From assembly GCF_004362865.1 (NCBI RefSeq), contig NZ_SNYI01000001.1, positions 124,001 to 188,000 on the forward strand: a stretch of DNA of 64,000 nt. The letters run 5' to 3'. This DNA is from Zeaxanthinibacter enoshimensis (GTDB taxonomy: Bacteria; Bacteroidota; Bacteroidia; Flavobacteriales; Flavobacteriaceae). The notes beneath the pieces are model-generated. The model had not been told where the DNA came from. It saw only the letters and a program-made list of their open reading frames with translations, and did no database searches. Of this stretch, positions 45,111 to 53,987 are shown piece after piece (the stretch's first letter is position 1; every line of letters begins with the position of its first letter). Made by a program: the position numbers and the translations under genes.

Positions 45111-46544
45111 ATGAACGAATTTAGTGTTAAGCAGTTACTTACCCAGCAACCATTATCGCAGCCTGTCACCGTAAAAGGATGGGTGCGAACCTTTAGGAGT
45201 AACCGCTTTATCGCCCTTAATGACGGTTCTACTATTGACAACATTCAATGTGTCGTAGACTTCGAGAAACTGGACGAATCTTTATTGCGTAAAATATCCA
45301 CGGGAGCAGCAGTGGAGATTTCCGGTACGCTGGTCGAGAGCCAGGGTCGCGGACAGAGCGTGGAGATCCAGGCTGAGGAACTCATCGTGCACGGCACAGC
45401 AGACCCGGAAACTTATCCTATCCAGCCGAAAAAACACTCGCTCGAATTCCTGAGGGAAAAGGCCCATTTAAGGGTACGGACAAATACATTTTCCGCGGTA
45501 ATGAGAGTCCGGTCGGCTTTATCTTTTGCCATCCATGAGTATTTCCAGAAGAATGGCTTCTATTACATGCACGCGCCTATTATTACCGGTTCTGATGCCG
45601 AAGGGGCGGGAGAAATGTTCCGGGTGACAACACTGGATCCCGTGAACCCTCCAAAGAATGAATCCGGTGAGGTAGACTACAAGGAGGATTTCTTCGGGAA
45701 AGAAACCAACCTGACCGTATCCGGGCAGCTAGAGGCAGAAGCGTATGCCATGGGGCTCGGTAAGGTATATACCTTTGGACCTACTTTCAGGGCAGAGAAC
45801 TCTAATACTTCACGGCACCTGGCCGAGTTCTGGATGATAGAACCGGAAATGGCGTTCTTTGATCTGGATGACAATATGGACCTGGCCGAGGATTTTATCA
45901 AATACGTATTGCGGTACATCCTCGAGAACTGCCAGTCTGACCTGCAATTCCTGGAAAAAAGATTACAGGACGAAGAAAAAACCAAACCGCAGAAAGAGCG
46001 TAGTGATATGTCACTGCTCGATAAACTGCGATTTGTAGTAGATAACAATTTTGTCCGGGTAAGTTATACCGAGGCCATTGATATCCTGAAGAACAGTACC
46101 CCCAACAAGAAGAAAAAATTCCAGTACCCCATAGAAGAATGGGGTGCAGACTTGCAGAGTGAACACGAGCGCTACCTGGTGGAAAAGCATTTTAAATGCC
46201 CGGTTATCCTGTTCGATTACCCGGCCAAGATCAAAGCGTTCTATATGCGCCTGAACGAGGATGGGAAAACGGTACGCGCCATGGATATCCTGTTTCCCGG
46301 GATCGGAGAGATCGTCGGAGGATCCCAGCGAGAAGAGCGGCTGGATGTATTGCGCGGGAAGATCGAAGAATTAGGTATTGACGAGGAAGAACTCTGGTGG
46401 TATATGGACCTGAGGAAATTTGGCACAGCCGTACACAGTGGTTTTGGCCTTGGCTTTGAACGCCTTGTACTTTTTGCAACAGGAATGGGTAATATCCGGG
46501 ACGTAATCCCGTTTCCAAGAACACCACAGAATGCAGAATTCTGA
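45111..46544 (+). CDS. asnS: Asparaginyl-tRNA synthetase
   Basis: A 477-residue class II synthetase. An OB-fold anticodon domain ([19 protein letters not shown]) precedes the catalytic domain with motif 2 [16 protein letters not shown] and motif 3 [16 protein letters not shown]. It charges tRNA-Asn directly. It carries a lysine/glutamate-rich insertion ([18 protein letters not shown]) near residue 285. Upstream of rpoN with a 44-bp gap; possibly co-transcribed. Confidence 0.97.
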   Translation: MNEFSVKQLLTQQPLSQPVTVKGWVRTFRSNRFIALNDGSTIDNIQCVVDFEKLDESLLRKISTGAAVEISGTLVESQGRGQSVEIQAEELIVHGTADPETYPIQPKKHSLEFLREKAHLRVRTNTFSAVMRVRSALSFAIHEYFQKNGFYYMHAPIITGSDAEGAGEMFRVTTLDPVNPPKNESGEVDYKEDFFGKETNLTVSGQLEAEAYAMGLGKVYTFGPTFRAENSNTSRHLAEFWMIEPEMAFFDLDDNMDLAEDFIKYVLRYILENCQSDLQFLEKRLQDEEKTKPQKERSDMSLLDKLRFVVDNNFVRVSYTEAIDILKNSTPNKKKKFQYPIEEWGADLQSEHERYLVEKHFKCPVILFDYPAKIKAFYMRLNEDGKTVRAMDILFPGIGEIVGGSQREERLDVLRGKIEELGIDEEELWWYMDLRKFGTAVHSGFGLGFERLVLFATGMGNIRDVIPFPRTPQNAEF

Positions 46545-46588
46545 TATGATTTATTTAAATTTATAACTGTCGCTTCAAGGCACACCTT

Positions 46589-48046
46589 ATGTTAAAACAA
46601 CACCTACAGTTCAAATTATCCCAAAAGCTGTCACCGCAGCAGATACAGTTGATGAAACTGATCCAGCTGCCTACACAAGCTTTTGAACAGCGCCTGAAAC
46701 AGGAGCTGGAGGAGAACCCTGCACTGGAGAGTGGAAAAGAGGAAAGCAGCGCCCTGGATGATGATTTCGGTGACAATTACGAGGAGGAAATGGACCACGA
46801 GACCGTGGCTACCGACGATATCAACATAGACGAATACCTGAGTGACGACGAGGTCCCGGATTACCGCACCAAGGCCAATAACTACAGCAGTGATGATGAA
46901 GAGAAAAACGTGCCCTACGCCGCCGGTATTTCTTTTAACCAGTACCTCCTGAACCAGCTGAACACTGTTTACCTAAGTGACGAGGAATGGGCAATTGCAG
47001 AATTCCTTGTGGGCAGTGTGGACGAGAGCGGCTATATCAGGCGTCCCCTGGCCGATATCATGGACGATCTCGCCTTTACCCAGAATATCTACGTTGAGGA
47101 AGAGACCATCAAAAAGGTGCTGGCTATTGTCCAGGAACTGGATCCTCCTGGCGTTGGAGCCCGTTCCCTTGATGAATGCCTTGTGATACAGTTAGAGCGG
47201 AAAGAACCCACCCCTTCTGTTGAGCTCGCTATAGATATCCTGCAGAAATCCTTTGAGCATTTTACCAAGAAGCATTACAAGCAGCTGCTGCAGAAACACG
47301 ATATCACCGAGGAGCAACTACGGGATGCCATCAGTGAAATAGAAAAACTGAACCCAAAACCGGGAGGCAGTTATTCCGGGAGTAACCGAATCGTGGAACA
47401 TGTAGTTCCTGATTTCTCCATCCGCATCGTGGACGGAGAACTCGAGCTTACCCTGAATGGGCGGAATGCTCCCGAACTACACGTATCAAGGGAGTACAGC
47501 AATATGCTGGCCGGTTATAAGAATGCCAAGGACAAGTCTAAGAGCCAGAAAGATGCTGTAATGTTCATCAAGCAAAAACTGGATGCGGCAAAATGGTTTA
47601 TCGATGCTATCCGGCAGCGGCAGCAGACCTTGTACATCACTATGAATGCCATCATGCAGTACCAGAAAGAATATTTCCTTACGGGTGATGAGCGCAACCT
47701 GAGGCCAATGATCCTGAAAGATATTGCCGATGCCATAGACATGGATGTTTCCACAGTATCCCGTGTAGCCAACAGCAAATATGTGGACACCCCTTACGGC
47801 ACCAAACTGATCAAGGAATACTTTTCAGAGTCCATGAAAAACGAGCAGGGCGAGGATGTATCAACGAAGGAGATCAAAAAGATACTGGAGACGGTGATCG
47901 GGGAAGAGGATAAGAAGAAACCCCTTACCGATGATAAGCTGGCCAAAATACTGAAAGAAAAAGGATACCCCATTGCCCGCAGAACCGTAGCCAAATACCG
48001 GGAACAATCAGGATTACCGGTAGCCCGCCTGAGAAAACAGATCTGA
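46589..48046 (+). CDS. rpoN: RNA polymerase sigma-54 factor
   Basis: A 485-residue sigma-54. Region I (LSQKLSPQQIQLMKLIQLPT) binds enhancer-binding proteins, region II is acidic (residues about 45-110), then the core-binding domain, an HTH, and the RpoN box ARRTVAKYREQSGLPVARLR near the C-terminus. Its activators are not in this window, and none of the promoters found here has the -24/-12 pattern. It overlaps the next gene by one base (TGATG). Confidence 0.96.
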   Translation: MLKQHLQFKLSQKLSPQQIQLMKLIQLPTQAFEQRLKQELEENPALESGKEESSALDDDFGDNYEEEMDHETVATDDINIDEYLSDDEVPDYRTKANNYSSDDEEKNVPYAAGISFNQYLLNQLNTVYLSDEEWAIAEFLVGSVDESGYIRRPLADIMDDLAFTQNIYVEEETIKKVLAIVQELDPPGVGARSLDECLVIQLERKEPTPSVELAIDILQKSFEHFTKKHYKQLLQKHDITEEQLRDAISEIEKLNPKPGGSYSGSNRIVEHVVPDFSIRIVDGELELTLNGRNAPELHVSREYSNMLAGYKNAKDKSKSQKDAVMFIKQKLDAAKWFIDAIRQRQQTLYITMNAIMQYQKEYFLTGDERNLRPMILKDIADAIDMDVSTVSRVANSKYVDTPYGTKLIKEYFSESMKNEQGEDVSTKEIKKILETVIGEEDKKKPLTDDKLAKILKEKGYPIARRTVAKYREQSGLPVARLRKQI

Positions 48047-48651
48047 TGCGGTCACTTTCGGTCTTTCTTTCCTACCTTTTTCATCCCTTGCTGATCCCGA
48101 TGGCAGGAACCCTGAGTTACTTCCTGGTAACTCCAAAATACAGCCCGCTGGAGGAGCAGGGCGGCAACCTTTTACCCATATTTATCCTTACTATAGTTAT
48201 TCCCGTCATCACGTACCTGATCCTGCGAAACCTCGGGTTAGCCTCGTCGGTATTCCTTACTCCTTCCAGGGAAAGGTTTTATCCCCTGCTGATCAGTATC
48301 GGTTTATTGATGATGGTTTTGTTCAAGGTTATTCCCAATAATTACACGGCAGAACTTTATTACTATTTCGTGGGACTGATCGCGGCCACGGCAGCCTGCC
48401 TGCTGGCCTTGATCCTGAAAGTTCGCTGCAGTCTCCACATGATGGGATTAGGCAGCCTGCTGATGTACCTGATCGCTCTCAGCATCCATTTTGAGATCAA
48501 TATCACCATAGCCATCAGTGTCTGTACCCTCATTTGTGGTTTGGCAGCCTCTGCGCGAATTTACCTGAAGGCGCACAACAAGGCCGAGATAGCTATAGGG
48601 TTTATGATCGGTTTTCTATCCCAGCTGATGACTATAAAATACTGGTTATAG
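48046..48651 (+). CDS. PAP2-like membrane protein
   Basis: A 201-residue protein with six likely helices. The segments KVRCSLHMMGLGSL and ARIYLKAHNKAEIAIGFMIG resemble the second and third motifs of membrane PAP2 (lipid phosphatase) proteins, where a serine-histidine pair and an Arg...His pair act. The first motif (K-x6-RP) is only loosely visible as SRERFYP. Activity is therefore uncertain. It is translationally coupled to rpoN and convergent with the beta-barrel gene, overlapping its end by 6 bp. Confidence 0.6.
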   Translation: MRSLSVFLSYLFHPLLIPMAGTLSYFLVTPKYSPLEEQGGNLLPIFILTIVIPVITYLILRNLGLASSVFLTPSRERFYPLLISIGLLMMVLFKVIPNNYTAELYYYFVGLIAATAACLLALILKVRCSLHMMGLGSLLMYLIALSIHFEINITIAISVCTLICGLAASARIYLKAHNKAEIAIGFMIGFLSQLMTIKYWL

Positions 48652-49335
48652 AATATAGAAGATCAGTCCTATCCTTAAGGGGGTCATCCCGATCTCTTCC
48701 CCTTCCAGGTTTGCCTTCCCAGGCTCAAAGAGCTTGTTTAGTGCGTAGTAGGCATGTATGGTGAAGGTGTTATAACCCATGTTTACCATAAGCCCGTAAC
48801 GGAAGTTATCCGTATCCGTATTATAAAATGAGTCTTTCAGGTTTTTGCTCACGAATTTGGATCTGCTGCCTACGATATACCCCAGCTTCATCCCCGCGTA
48901 AAAGCGCCAGAATTTATAATCTACTGGATTTGAGTTGCGCAACCGGAATTCGATCGGGAGCTCTACCAGGTGGGTTTCTATCTTGTTCCGTTTATAGGAG
49001 AAGTCATCAGGGATCACTGCATAGGCAAACTCCTCCCCGTTCTCTACGGCCCTCAGGTTAGTGTAATAAGAATTCACGGCGTAACCCAGGCCCAGACCGA
49101 TAGCGACGTTGCGATTTATATTCAGGGGAATATCCTTTATAAACCCGGCTTGAAACCCGTAAGAGAGATTGCGTTGTTTAACCCCTTCCGGCTTGTTGAG
49201 TAGCAGGTTATAGGTTACACCGACATAGAACTGATCTTCCAGGTAATCCGGGTCGGGGATCAGGGTATCCTGTACTGTCTGTGCAGACAGGGTGAAACCA
49301 AAGCAGATCAGGAGCAGCAGGAAACAGTTTCTCAT
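48646..49335 (-). CDS. Outer-membrane beta-barrel protein (PorT/OMP_b-brl family-like)
   Basis: A 229-residue protein with a signal peptide (MRNCFLLLLICFGFTLSAQ) and about eight amphipathic strands with aromatic girdles (VGVTYNLLL, YGFQAGFIKDI, VAIGLGLGYAVNSYY, ETHLVELPIEFRL, WRFYAGMKLGYI, LRIGLIFYIL). It is close to the PorT-like barrels of Bacteroidota. PorT itself belongs to the type IX secretion system, but the known PorT neighbour (ubiE) is absent, so the role is open. It lies downstream of the ExbB cluster, behind a terminator. Confidence 0.8.
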   Translation of the reverse strand: MRNCFLLLLICFGFTLSAQTVQDTLIPDPDYLEDQFYVGVTYNLLLNKPEGVKQRNLSYGFQAGFIKDIPLNINRNVAIGLGLGYAVNSYYTNLRAVENGEEFAYAVIPDDFSYKRNKIETHLVELPIEFRLRNSNPVDYKFWRFYAGMKLGYIVGSRSKFVSKNLKDSFYNTDTDNFRYGLMVNMGYNTFTIHAYYALNKLFEPGKANLEGEEIGMTPLRIGLIFYIL

Positions 49336-49369
49336 ACCCTAAAAATAGTCATTAGTTCTGTTCCCGTAC

Positions 49370-49408
49370 AAAATAAAAGCGCTCCAAATATCAATTTGGA
49401 GCGCTTAA
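49370..49408 (-). terminator. Terminator of the ExbB-ExbD cluster
   Basis: Minus strand AAGCGCTCCAAAT pairs with ATTTGGAGCGCTT, followed by TTATTTTG. It separates the cluster from the beta-barrel gene. Confidence 0.8.
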
Positions 49409-49433
49409 TTTATGTTCCCCTTTGGGTGCTATC

Positions 49434-49919
49434 TTACTTATCAATATTCCCGAAGGCGTCACCTTCAAAAGTTGTGTAGTTAACTTTCAGGGCGTTTACT
49501 TTACGAAGTTCCTGCTTGATATCTGAGATCAGGCCCATATTGGCATCCTTATCTACTTTTAAGGCAGTGGTTAGAACATTCTGCAGTTCCTGAGGCTTTT
49601 TAGCCCTTTCTTGCAGTATGAAATCACCAACCTCGGAAACATCAGCAAATTTATCGTTTAACTGGATCTTAGGCTCTGTACCATAGGTCTTCTGGAATTC
49701 CCTGGTAGGCTTTCCGACATAGATATAAAGAACCCGGTCTTTCTTTTCCAGTTTCTTGGTCTCACTAGCATTAGGCAGGGTATTCTCTACCATAATAGAG
49801 CTATCCTTCATCGTTGTTACGGTCATAAAGAAGAACAACAACATGAATACGATATCGGGCAATGAGGCCGTAGATACTGCAGGGGTTTCCCCACTCTTTT
49901 TCTTATTAAATTTTGCCAT
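49434..49919 (-). CDS. exbD: ExbD/TolR family biopolymer transport protein (second copy)
   Basis: A 161-residue ExbD: N-terminal KKSGETPAVSTASLPDIVFM then one helix with the proton-relay aspartate in the LPDIVF segment, and a periplasmic domain. The start at 49919 (MAKFNKKKSG) is preferred; the frame extends upstream across the adjacent gene end. Last gene of exbB-membrane protein-exbD-exbD. It works with ExbB and TonB to power outer-membrane transport. Confidence 0.92.
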   Translation of the reverse strand: MAKFNKKKSGETPAVSTASLPDIVFMLLFFFMTVTTMKDSSIMVENTLPNASETKKLEKKDRVLYIYVGKPTREFQKTYGTEPKIQLNDKFADVSEVGDFILQERAKKPQELQNVLTTALKVDKDANMGLISDIKQELRKVNALKVNYTTFEGDAFGNIDK

Positions 49920-49935
49920 AATAGTCCGGTTCTCG

Positions 49936-50556
49936 TTAGTTAGTTGAAGTTTCTGCTTCAGATAATTTCTGCGGGAACAAGTCCTGGACACGCTGGACCT
50001 TATCCTTTAGTTCCTCTCTTACCTCATCGGGAGTTTCAGGGTTAAGGTATTCAGCTTCCATATCCGTAAAGTCTCTTCCGAATAAACGTTGAGCCTCGCG
50101 GTTTCTTAACTCGTTATAAGCCCCTACGAGTTCGTTCTGAACTGTGATGTAGGTAGCATATTTGGTTTCCCTGTCGTTCTTCAACGAGATAATGGCTTTG
50201 CTTGGGTTATCCGATGAATCGGGATCCCTTTTTCCTTTACAATAGCTGCAGTATTCAGGTGATCCTGAAGGCGCTCCCCCATTGTCCAGGAAAGCCATGG
50301 CTTTACTCCTGAGGTCTCTCAGGTCTGTAAGCTCTTCCTCTACAAGCAACTGGCCATTCTTGTTGATGTTTACAGTAAAGATATTCTTCTGCTTAATAAC
50401 CACGTTATCTTCTGGCGGTTCAATCGGCGGTAACATTCGATCCAGTCCTGAATCCGTTTCAATAGTGGTAGTCACTAGGAAAAAGATCAGCAGTAAGAAT
50501 GCGATGTCTGCCATGGAACCTGCGTTAACTTCCGGTGGTGCTCCTCTTCTAGGCAT
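49936..50556 (-). CDS. exbD: ExbD/TolR family biopolymer transport protein (first copy)
   Basis: A 206-residue ExbD with MPRRGAPPEVNAGSMADIAF and the helix LLLIFFLVTTTIETDSG, aspartate in MADIAF. Its periplasmic domain is longer than the neighbour's because of an insertion of about 30 residues near 95-120 that contains the pair C-S-Y-C (EYCSYCKGK). Two ExbD copies side by side are common in Bacteroidota. Confidence 0.92.
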   Translation of the reverse strand: MPRRGAPPEVNAGSMADIAFLLLIFFLVTTTIETDSGLDRMLPPIEPPEDNVVIKQKNIFTVNINKNGQLLVEEELTDLRDLRSKAMAFLDNGGAPSGSPEYCSYCKGKRDPDSSDNPSKAIISLKNDRETKYATYITVQNELVGAYNELRNREAQRLFGRDFTDMEAEYLNPETPDEVREELKDKVQRVQDLFPQKLSEAETSTN

Positions 50557-50572
50557 AATAGTTCTTTTTAGG

Positions 50573-51013
50573 TTATTTTGTCATTTTCCGTACTCCACCC
50601 CATAACATGGCGCCAACGGCGATTATGGTCAGGAGGAAGAAGACATTGAGACCCATTCCGATCAACTTAACGGTTGATTCGGTAGTAGCTACGCCTCTTC
50701 TTGCCATTTCATCGATATTCACATCAGTTCCGCTGGAGATCCCGTATGCGATCCCTACCACCACCAGGAAACCAACCACTACGATCAGGGTACGTTTCAA
50801 GCTTTGTGGATTAGAAAATAATGCGACCAGTGAAAAGACCAAGCTGAACAGAACAGCGATAGCTAATAACAGGTACGTAATAATGAACATGAAGTTCATT
50901 GCCCCGCTGTCCACGGCCTCAGAAGCTGGTACATCTGAGCTTGGAAGCTGGAACCACAGGACGGCACCTATCACTCCCAATACAACCAATATAATTTTTA
51001 CAATCTTGTGCAT
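50573..51013 (-). CDS. Small membrane protein between exbB and exbD
   Basis: A 146-residue protein with four likely helices: about 5-21, 42-68, 74-92 and 118-138. A periplasmic or cytoplasmic loop near 93-115 is charged (GTDVNIDEMARRGVATTEST). It is not ExbB or ExbD and I do not recognise the family. It is placed 25 bp after exbB and 16 bp before exbD, so it is part of this energiser operon. Confidence 0.75.
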   Translation of the reverse strand: MHKIVKIILVVLGVIGAVLWFQLPSSDVPASEAVDSGAMNFMFIITYLLLAIAVLFSLVFSLVALFSNPQSLKRTLIVVVGFLVVVGIAYGISSGTDVNIDEMARRGVATTESTVKLIGMGLNVFFLLTIIAVGAMLWGGVRKMTK

Positions 51014-51038
51014 AATGCTTTTGGTTTAGGAGTGTTAC

Positions 51039-51824
51039 TTATTTTTTGTGGTCTACCAACATATCGATCAGAACGATTGACGAATCTTCCATATCGTTAA
51101 CGATACTGTCAATCTTAGCGATGATATAGTTGTAGAAAATCTGAAGGATGATCGCAGTAATAAGACCAAATACAGTTGTCAATAACGCAACCTGGATATC
51201 ACCTGCAATCAGGGAAGCACTAAGGTTACCTACCGCACTAATTTTCTGGAAGGCCTGGATCATACCGATTACCGTACCCATGAACCCAAGCATCGGCGCA
51301 ACAGCGATAAATAAAGACAACCAGGAAACGTTCTTTTCTAATTGACCCATTTGAACTCCTCCGTAAGCAACAACAGCCTTCTCAGCAGACTCGATGCTTT
51401 CCCCGGCGCGATCCAATCCCTGGTAGTAGATAGAAGCAACAGGGCCTTTGGTGTTACGACATACTTCTTTAGCAGCCTCGATCCCACCTGAAGCAAGAGC
51501 ATCTTCTACTTTCTGCTTAAGCTTAGTAGTGTTGGTGCTAGCCATGTTTAAATAAATGATTCTTTCAATAGCGACCGCAAGTCCTAAGATCAAACACAGT
51601 AATACGATTCCCATAAAGCCTGCACCCCCTTGGATGAACTGCTCCTTTAATACTTGGGTAAATCCTTTTTCTGCTTCAACGGCTGCCTCATCCTGCAACA
51701 TCACTGTAGCTGTAGCCACGGTTGAAGAAAGACTCGACACTATCGCGTTCGCTTTCGCGCTTACTGTATTTGTACTAAGGACAAATAGCCCAGCCATGGC
51801 CAGGATGGAGAATAATTTTTTCAT
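51039..51824 (-). CDS. exbB: ExbB/TolQ/MotA proton-channel protein
   Basis: A 261-residue protein: an N-terminal signal-like segment MKKLFSILAMAGLFVLSTNT, then three helices with the MotA/TolQ/ExbB core (LYGGVQMGQLEKN region, then LFIAVAPMLGFMGTVIGMIQ and the VALLTTVFGLITAIILQ helix). The ATG at 51824 is used; a TTG three codons upstream is rejected. It forms the stator with the ExbD copies downstream. The cluster runs to the terminator at 49370-49408. Confidence 0.93.
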   Translation of the reverse strand: MKKLFSILAMAGLFVLSTNTVSAKANAIVSSLSSTVATATVMLQDEAAVEAEKGFTQVLKEQFIQGGAGFMGIVLLCLILGLAVAIERIIYLNMASTNTTKLKQKVEDALASGGIEAAKEVCRNTKGPVASIYYQGLDRAGESIESAEKAVVAYGGVQMGQLEKNVSWLSLFIAVAPMLGFMGTVIGMIQAFQKISAVGNLSASLIAGDIQVALLTTVFGLITAIILQIFYNYIIAKIDSIVNDMEDSSIVLIDMLVDHKK

Positions 51825-51947
51825 TTTGTTCAAACTTAAAATTAGTTAGTTAATAGGTTAAAGATAAAAAAAAATTACAATTAAAAAATTAATTCTTTTT
51901 CAGCGCAGCAGTCGGTTTTTAAGTATTTCCGGGCTATTCACTGAATG

Positions 51948-51976
51948 ATAACCGGCCGGTTACTCCAGCCGGTTAT
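51948..51976 (-). terminator. Hairpin downstream of tRNA-Ser
   Basis: Minus strand ATAACCGGC pairs with GCCGGTTAT over a 10-nt loop, 4 bp after the tRNA. No T-tract follows, so it may be a processing or weak termination hairpin. Confidence 0.45.
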
Positions 51977-51979
51977 TTG

Positions 51980-52067
51980 CAGAGAGGAAGGGATTCGAAC
52001 CCTCGATGCACTTTTGGTGCATACACACTTTCCAGGCGTGCGCCTTCGACCACTCGGCCACCTCTCT
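51980..52067 (-). tRNA. tRNA-Ser (anticodon GGA)
   Basis: Reverse complement folds as a class II tRNA of 88 nt: acceptor AGAGAGG/CCTCTCT with G discriminator, D arm, anticodon arm CACGCCTGGAAAGTGTG (anticodon GGA) and the long variable arm TGCACCAAAAGTGCA, then the T arm GAGGGTTCGAATCCCTTC. The variable arm is diagnostic for tRNA-Ser. Confidence 0.93.
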
Positions 52068-52136
52068 AAGGGTACTAAATTAAGGGGTTCAATAAACGAA
52101 AAATTTATTATTCCACGAAATTTGACAGGTTAATTT

Positions 52137-53168
52137 TTAGCTCATCTCACCTCTCAGAGATGTTTCGAATATGGTTTTAAAGGACTTAGCTGAAACCTTA
52201 TTTCCGAGGAGGTACATCAATTTCGTAATTGCAGCCTCCGTAGTGATGTCGGCACCACTGATAATTTGTATTTTCCTCAGGGCTTCACTGGTCTCATATT
52301 GACCCATCAGCACACTCCCTCCTGAACACTGGGTGACATTGACCACTTTAATTCCCCGGGTCATAGCATCCTTCAGGGCACTGACAAACCAGTCCTGGGT
52401 GGGCGCGTTCCCGGCACCATAGGTTTCAAGCACCAAACCTTTCAGCCCGGGGATGTTCAGTACACTTGTCAGCACTTCCTTGTTCAGGCCCGGGAAGAGC
52501 TTTAGTATTGCAACATTGGTATCAAGTTCTTTATGTACCAGCAGGGCCTTTCTCCTGGACCCCCTGTAAAGCGCCTCGTAATTCACTTTCAGGTGCACTC
52601 CTGATTCGGCCAGGGGCGGGTAGTTCAGGGAAGCAAAGGCCTCAAAATGTTCCGCGTTGATCTTAGTGGTCCTGTTGCCACGGTACAGTTTATACTCAAA
52701 GTAGAGGCAAACCTCCTGTATGACCGGACGACCTCTTTCCTGCAGTGACGCTACCTGTATTGCCGTGATCAGGTTTTCCTTGGCATCCGTACGCAGGTCC
52801 CCGATAGGCAATTGCGATCCTGTAAGTACTACGGGTTTCCTGAGATGTTCCAGCATATAACTAAGGGCAGATGCGGTATAACTCATGGTATCACTGCCGT
52901 GTAAAACCACGAAACCTTCGTAGGTCTCGTAATGTTCTTCGATCAGACCGGCGATCTTCACCCAATGCCCGGGATCCATATTCGAAGAGTCCAGCGGCTC
53001 TTCGAAGGATACCGTATCAATGGAACAATCCAGCTGACCAAGCTCCGGGATCTTCTTTTCCAGCTTATTAAAATTGAACGCTTTCAGGGCCCCTGTATCG
53101 TAATCCTTGATCATCCCGATAGTTCCACCGGTATAGATCAGCAATATTCTTGTCGGACTGTTTGCCAT
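52137..53168 (-). CDS. ansA: Type I (cytoplasmic) L-asparaginase
   Basis: A 343-residue asparaginase: catalytic threonine in LLIYTGGTIGMI near residue 15, second threonine in VLHGSDTMSYTAS near 94, lysine in the following TDAKENL. No signal peptide, so cytoplasmic. The C-terminal domain ends in LMYLLGNKVSA. It follows tatD with a 9-bp gap and is probably co-transcribed. Confidence 0.95.
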   Translation of the reverse strand: MANSPTRILLIYTGGTIGMIKDYDTGALKAFNFNKLEKKIPELGQLDCSIDTVSFEEPLDSSNMDPGHWVKIAGLIEEHYETYEGFVVLHGSDTMSYTASALSYMLEHLRKPVVLTGSQLPIGDLRTDAKENLITAIQVASLQERGRPVIQEVCLYFEYKLYRGNRTTKINAEHFEAFASLNYPPLAESGVHLKVNYEALYRGSRRKALLVHKELDTNVAILKLFPGLNKEVLTSVLNIPGLKGLVLETYGAGNAPTQDWFVSALKDAMTRGIKVVNVTQCSGGSVLMGQYETSEALRKIQIISGADITTEAAITKLMYLLGNKVSAKSFKTIFETSLRGEMS

Positions 53169-53177
53169 AACCTTATA

Positions 53178-53945
53178 TTATATACCAAAAATGTCTTTTG
53201 AATTCCCGGTAGTGATCTCAGCTATCTCCTCCTTGCTCTTTCCGTATATCTCTGATAACTTCCCGAGTATATTAAGCAGGTAAAGACTTTCATTTCTTTT
53301 ACCCCTGTAAGGTACAGGCGCCAGGTAGGGAGCATCTGTCTCCAGCACTATATGTTCCAGGTCTACCTTGCCGAGGAAGGTATCTAGTTTACCATTTTTA
53401 AAAGTTACCACACCCCCGATCCCCAGCTTCATATTAAAGCTGATCGCCCTTAATGCCTGCTCATATGTTCCTGTGAAACAGTGGAAGATACCAAAAAGCC
53501 CCTCCCGACCCTCAGCTTCGAGCACCTCGAAGATCTCATCAAATGCCTCCCGGCAATGGATTACAATGGGCAGTTTGTGCTGTTTAGCCAAACGGATCTG
53601 CCTGGCGAAAGCCTCTTTCTGTTCCCGGATAAAGGTCTTATCCCAGTATAGGTCTATCCCGGTCTCACCGATGGCATATACCTGATGTTCGGCAAGCATT
53701 TGCCGGACCAGATCCAACTCCTTTTCAAAATCTTCTTTTACATGGGTAGGATGCAGTCCCGTCATCAGGAAAATATTCTCGGGATACTGCTTCTGCAACT
53801 GCAGCATGGAAGGGATGTAGGCTGAATCTATAGCCGGCAGGAAGAACCGGCTTATTCCTGCTTCTATCGCCCGGTCTATCACCTCGCTCCTGTCCTCTTC
53901 AAAAGCTTCACTATATAAATGGGTGTGGGTATCTGTCAAAATCAT
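53178..53945 (-). CDS. TatD family metal-dependent hydrolase
   Basis: A 255-residue TIM-barrel hydrolase with the metal ligands TDTHTHLYSEAFEED, AIGETGIDLYWD, IVIHCREAF, GIFHCFTGTYEQAL and LETDAPYLAP. TatD proteins are DNases in repair and apoptosis-like clearance and are also found as D-aminoacyl-tRNA deacylases; the activity here is unresolved. Start ATG at 53945. Confidence 0.93.
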   Translation of the reverse strand: MILTDTHTHLYSEAFEEDRSEVIDRAIEAGISRFFLPAIDSAYIPSMLQLQKQYPENIFLMTGLHPTHVKEDFEKELDLVRQMLAEHQVYAIGETGIDLYWDKTFIREQKEAFARQIRLAKQHKLPIVIHCREAFDEIFEVLEAEGREGLFGIFHCFTGTYEQALRAISFNMKLGIGGVVTFKNGKLDTFLGKVDLEHIVLETDAPYLAPVPYRGKRNESLYLLNILGKLSEIYGKSKEEIAEITTGNSKDIFGI

Positions 53946-53949
53946 GGAA

Positions 53950-53969
53950 CAAAAATAGGACTATCTTTG
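53950..53969. promoter_or_regulatory. Back-to-back -7 elements for tatD and the retropepsin-like gene
   Basis: Minus strand TATTTTTG (53957-53950) points to tatD and plus strand TATCTTTG (53962-53969) points to the retropepsin-like gene; only 4 bp separate them. The minus element is 5 bp before the tatD ATG, implying a leaderless or nearly leaderless transcript. Neither has an exact -33. Confidence 0.4.
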
Positions 53970-53987
53970 ACATTAAAAGAAGTACGA

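Noticed and set aside
49920-49991. Upstream extension of the second exbD
   Set aside because: Runs back into the preceding exbD gene; ATG at 49919 gives the family N-terminus.
51825-51833. Upstream TTG start for exbB, and CAAACTTA as promoter at 51831-51838
   Set aside because: ATG at 51824 is standard; the -7-like match has no -33 and would sit at the start codon.
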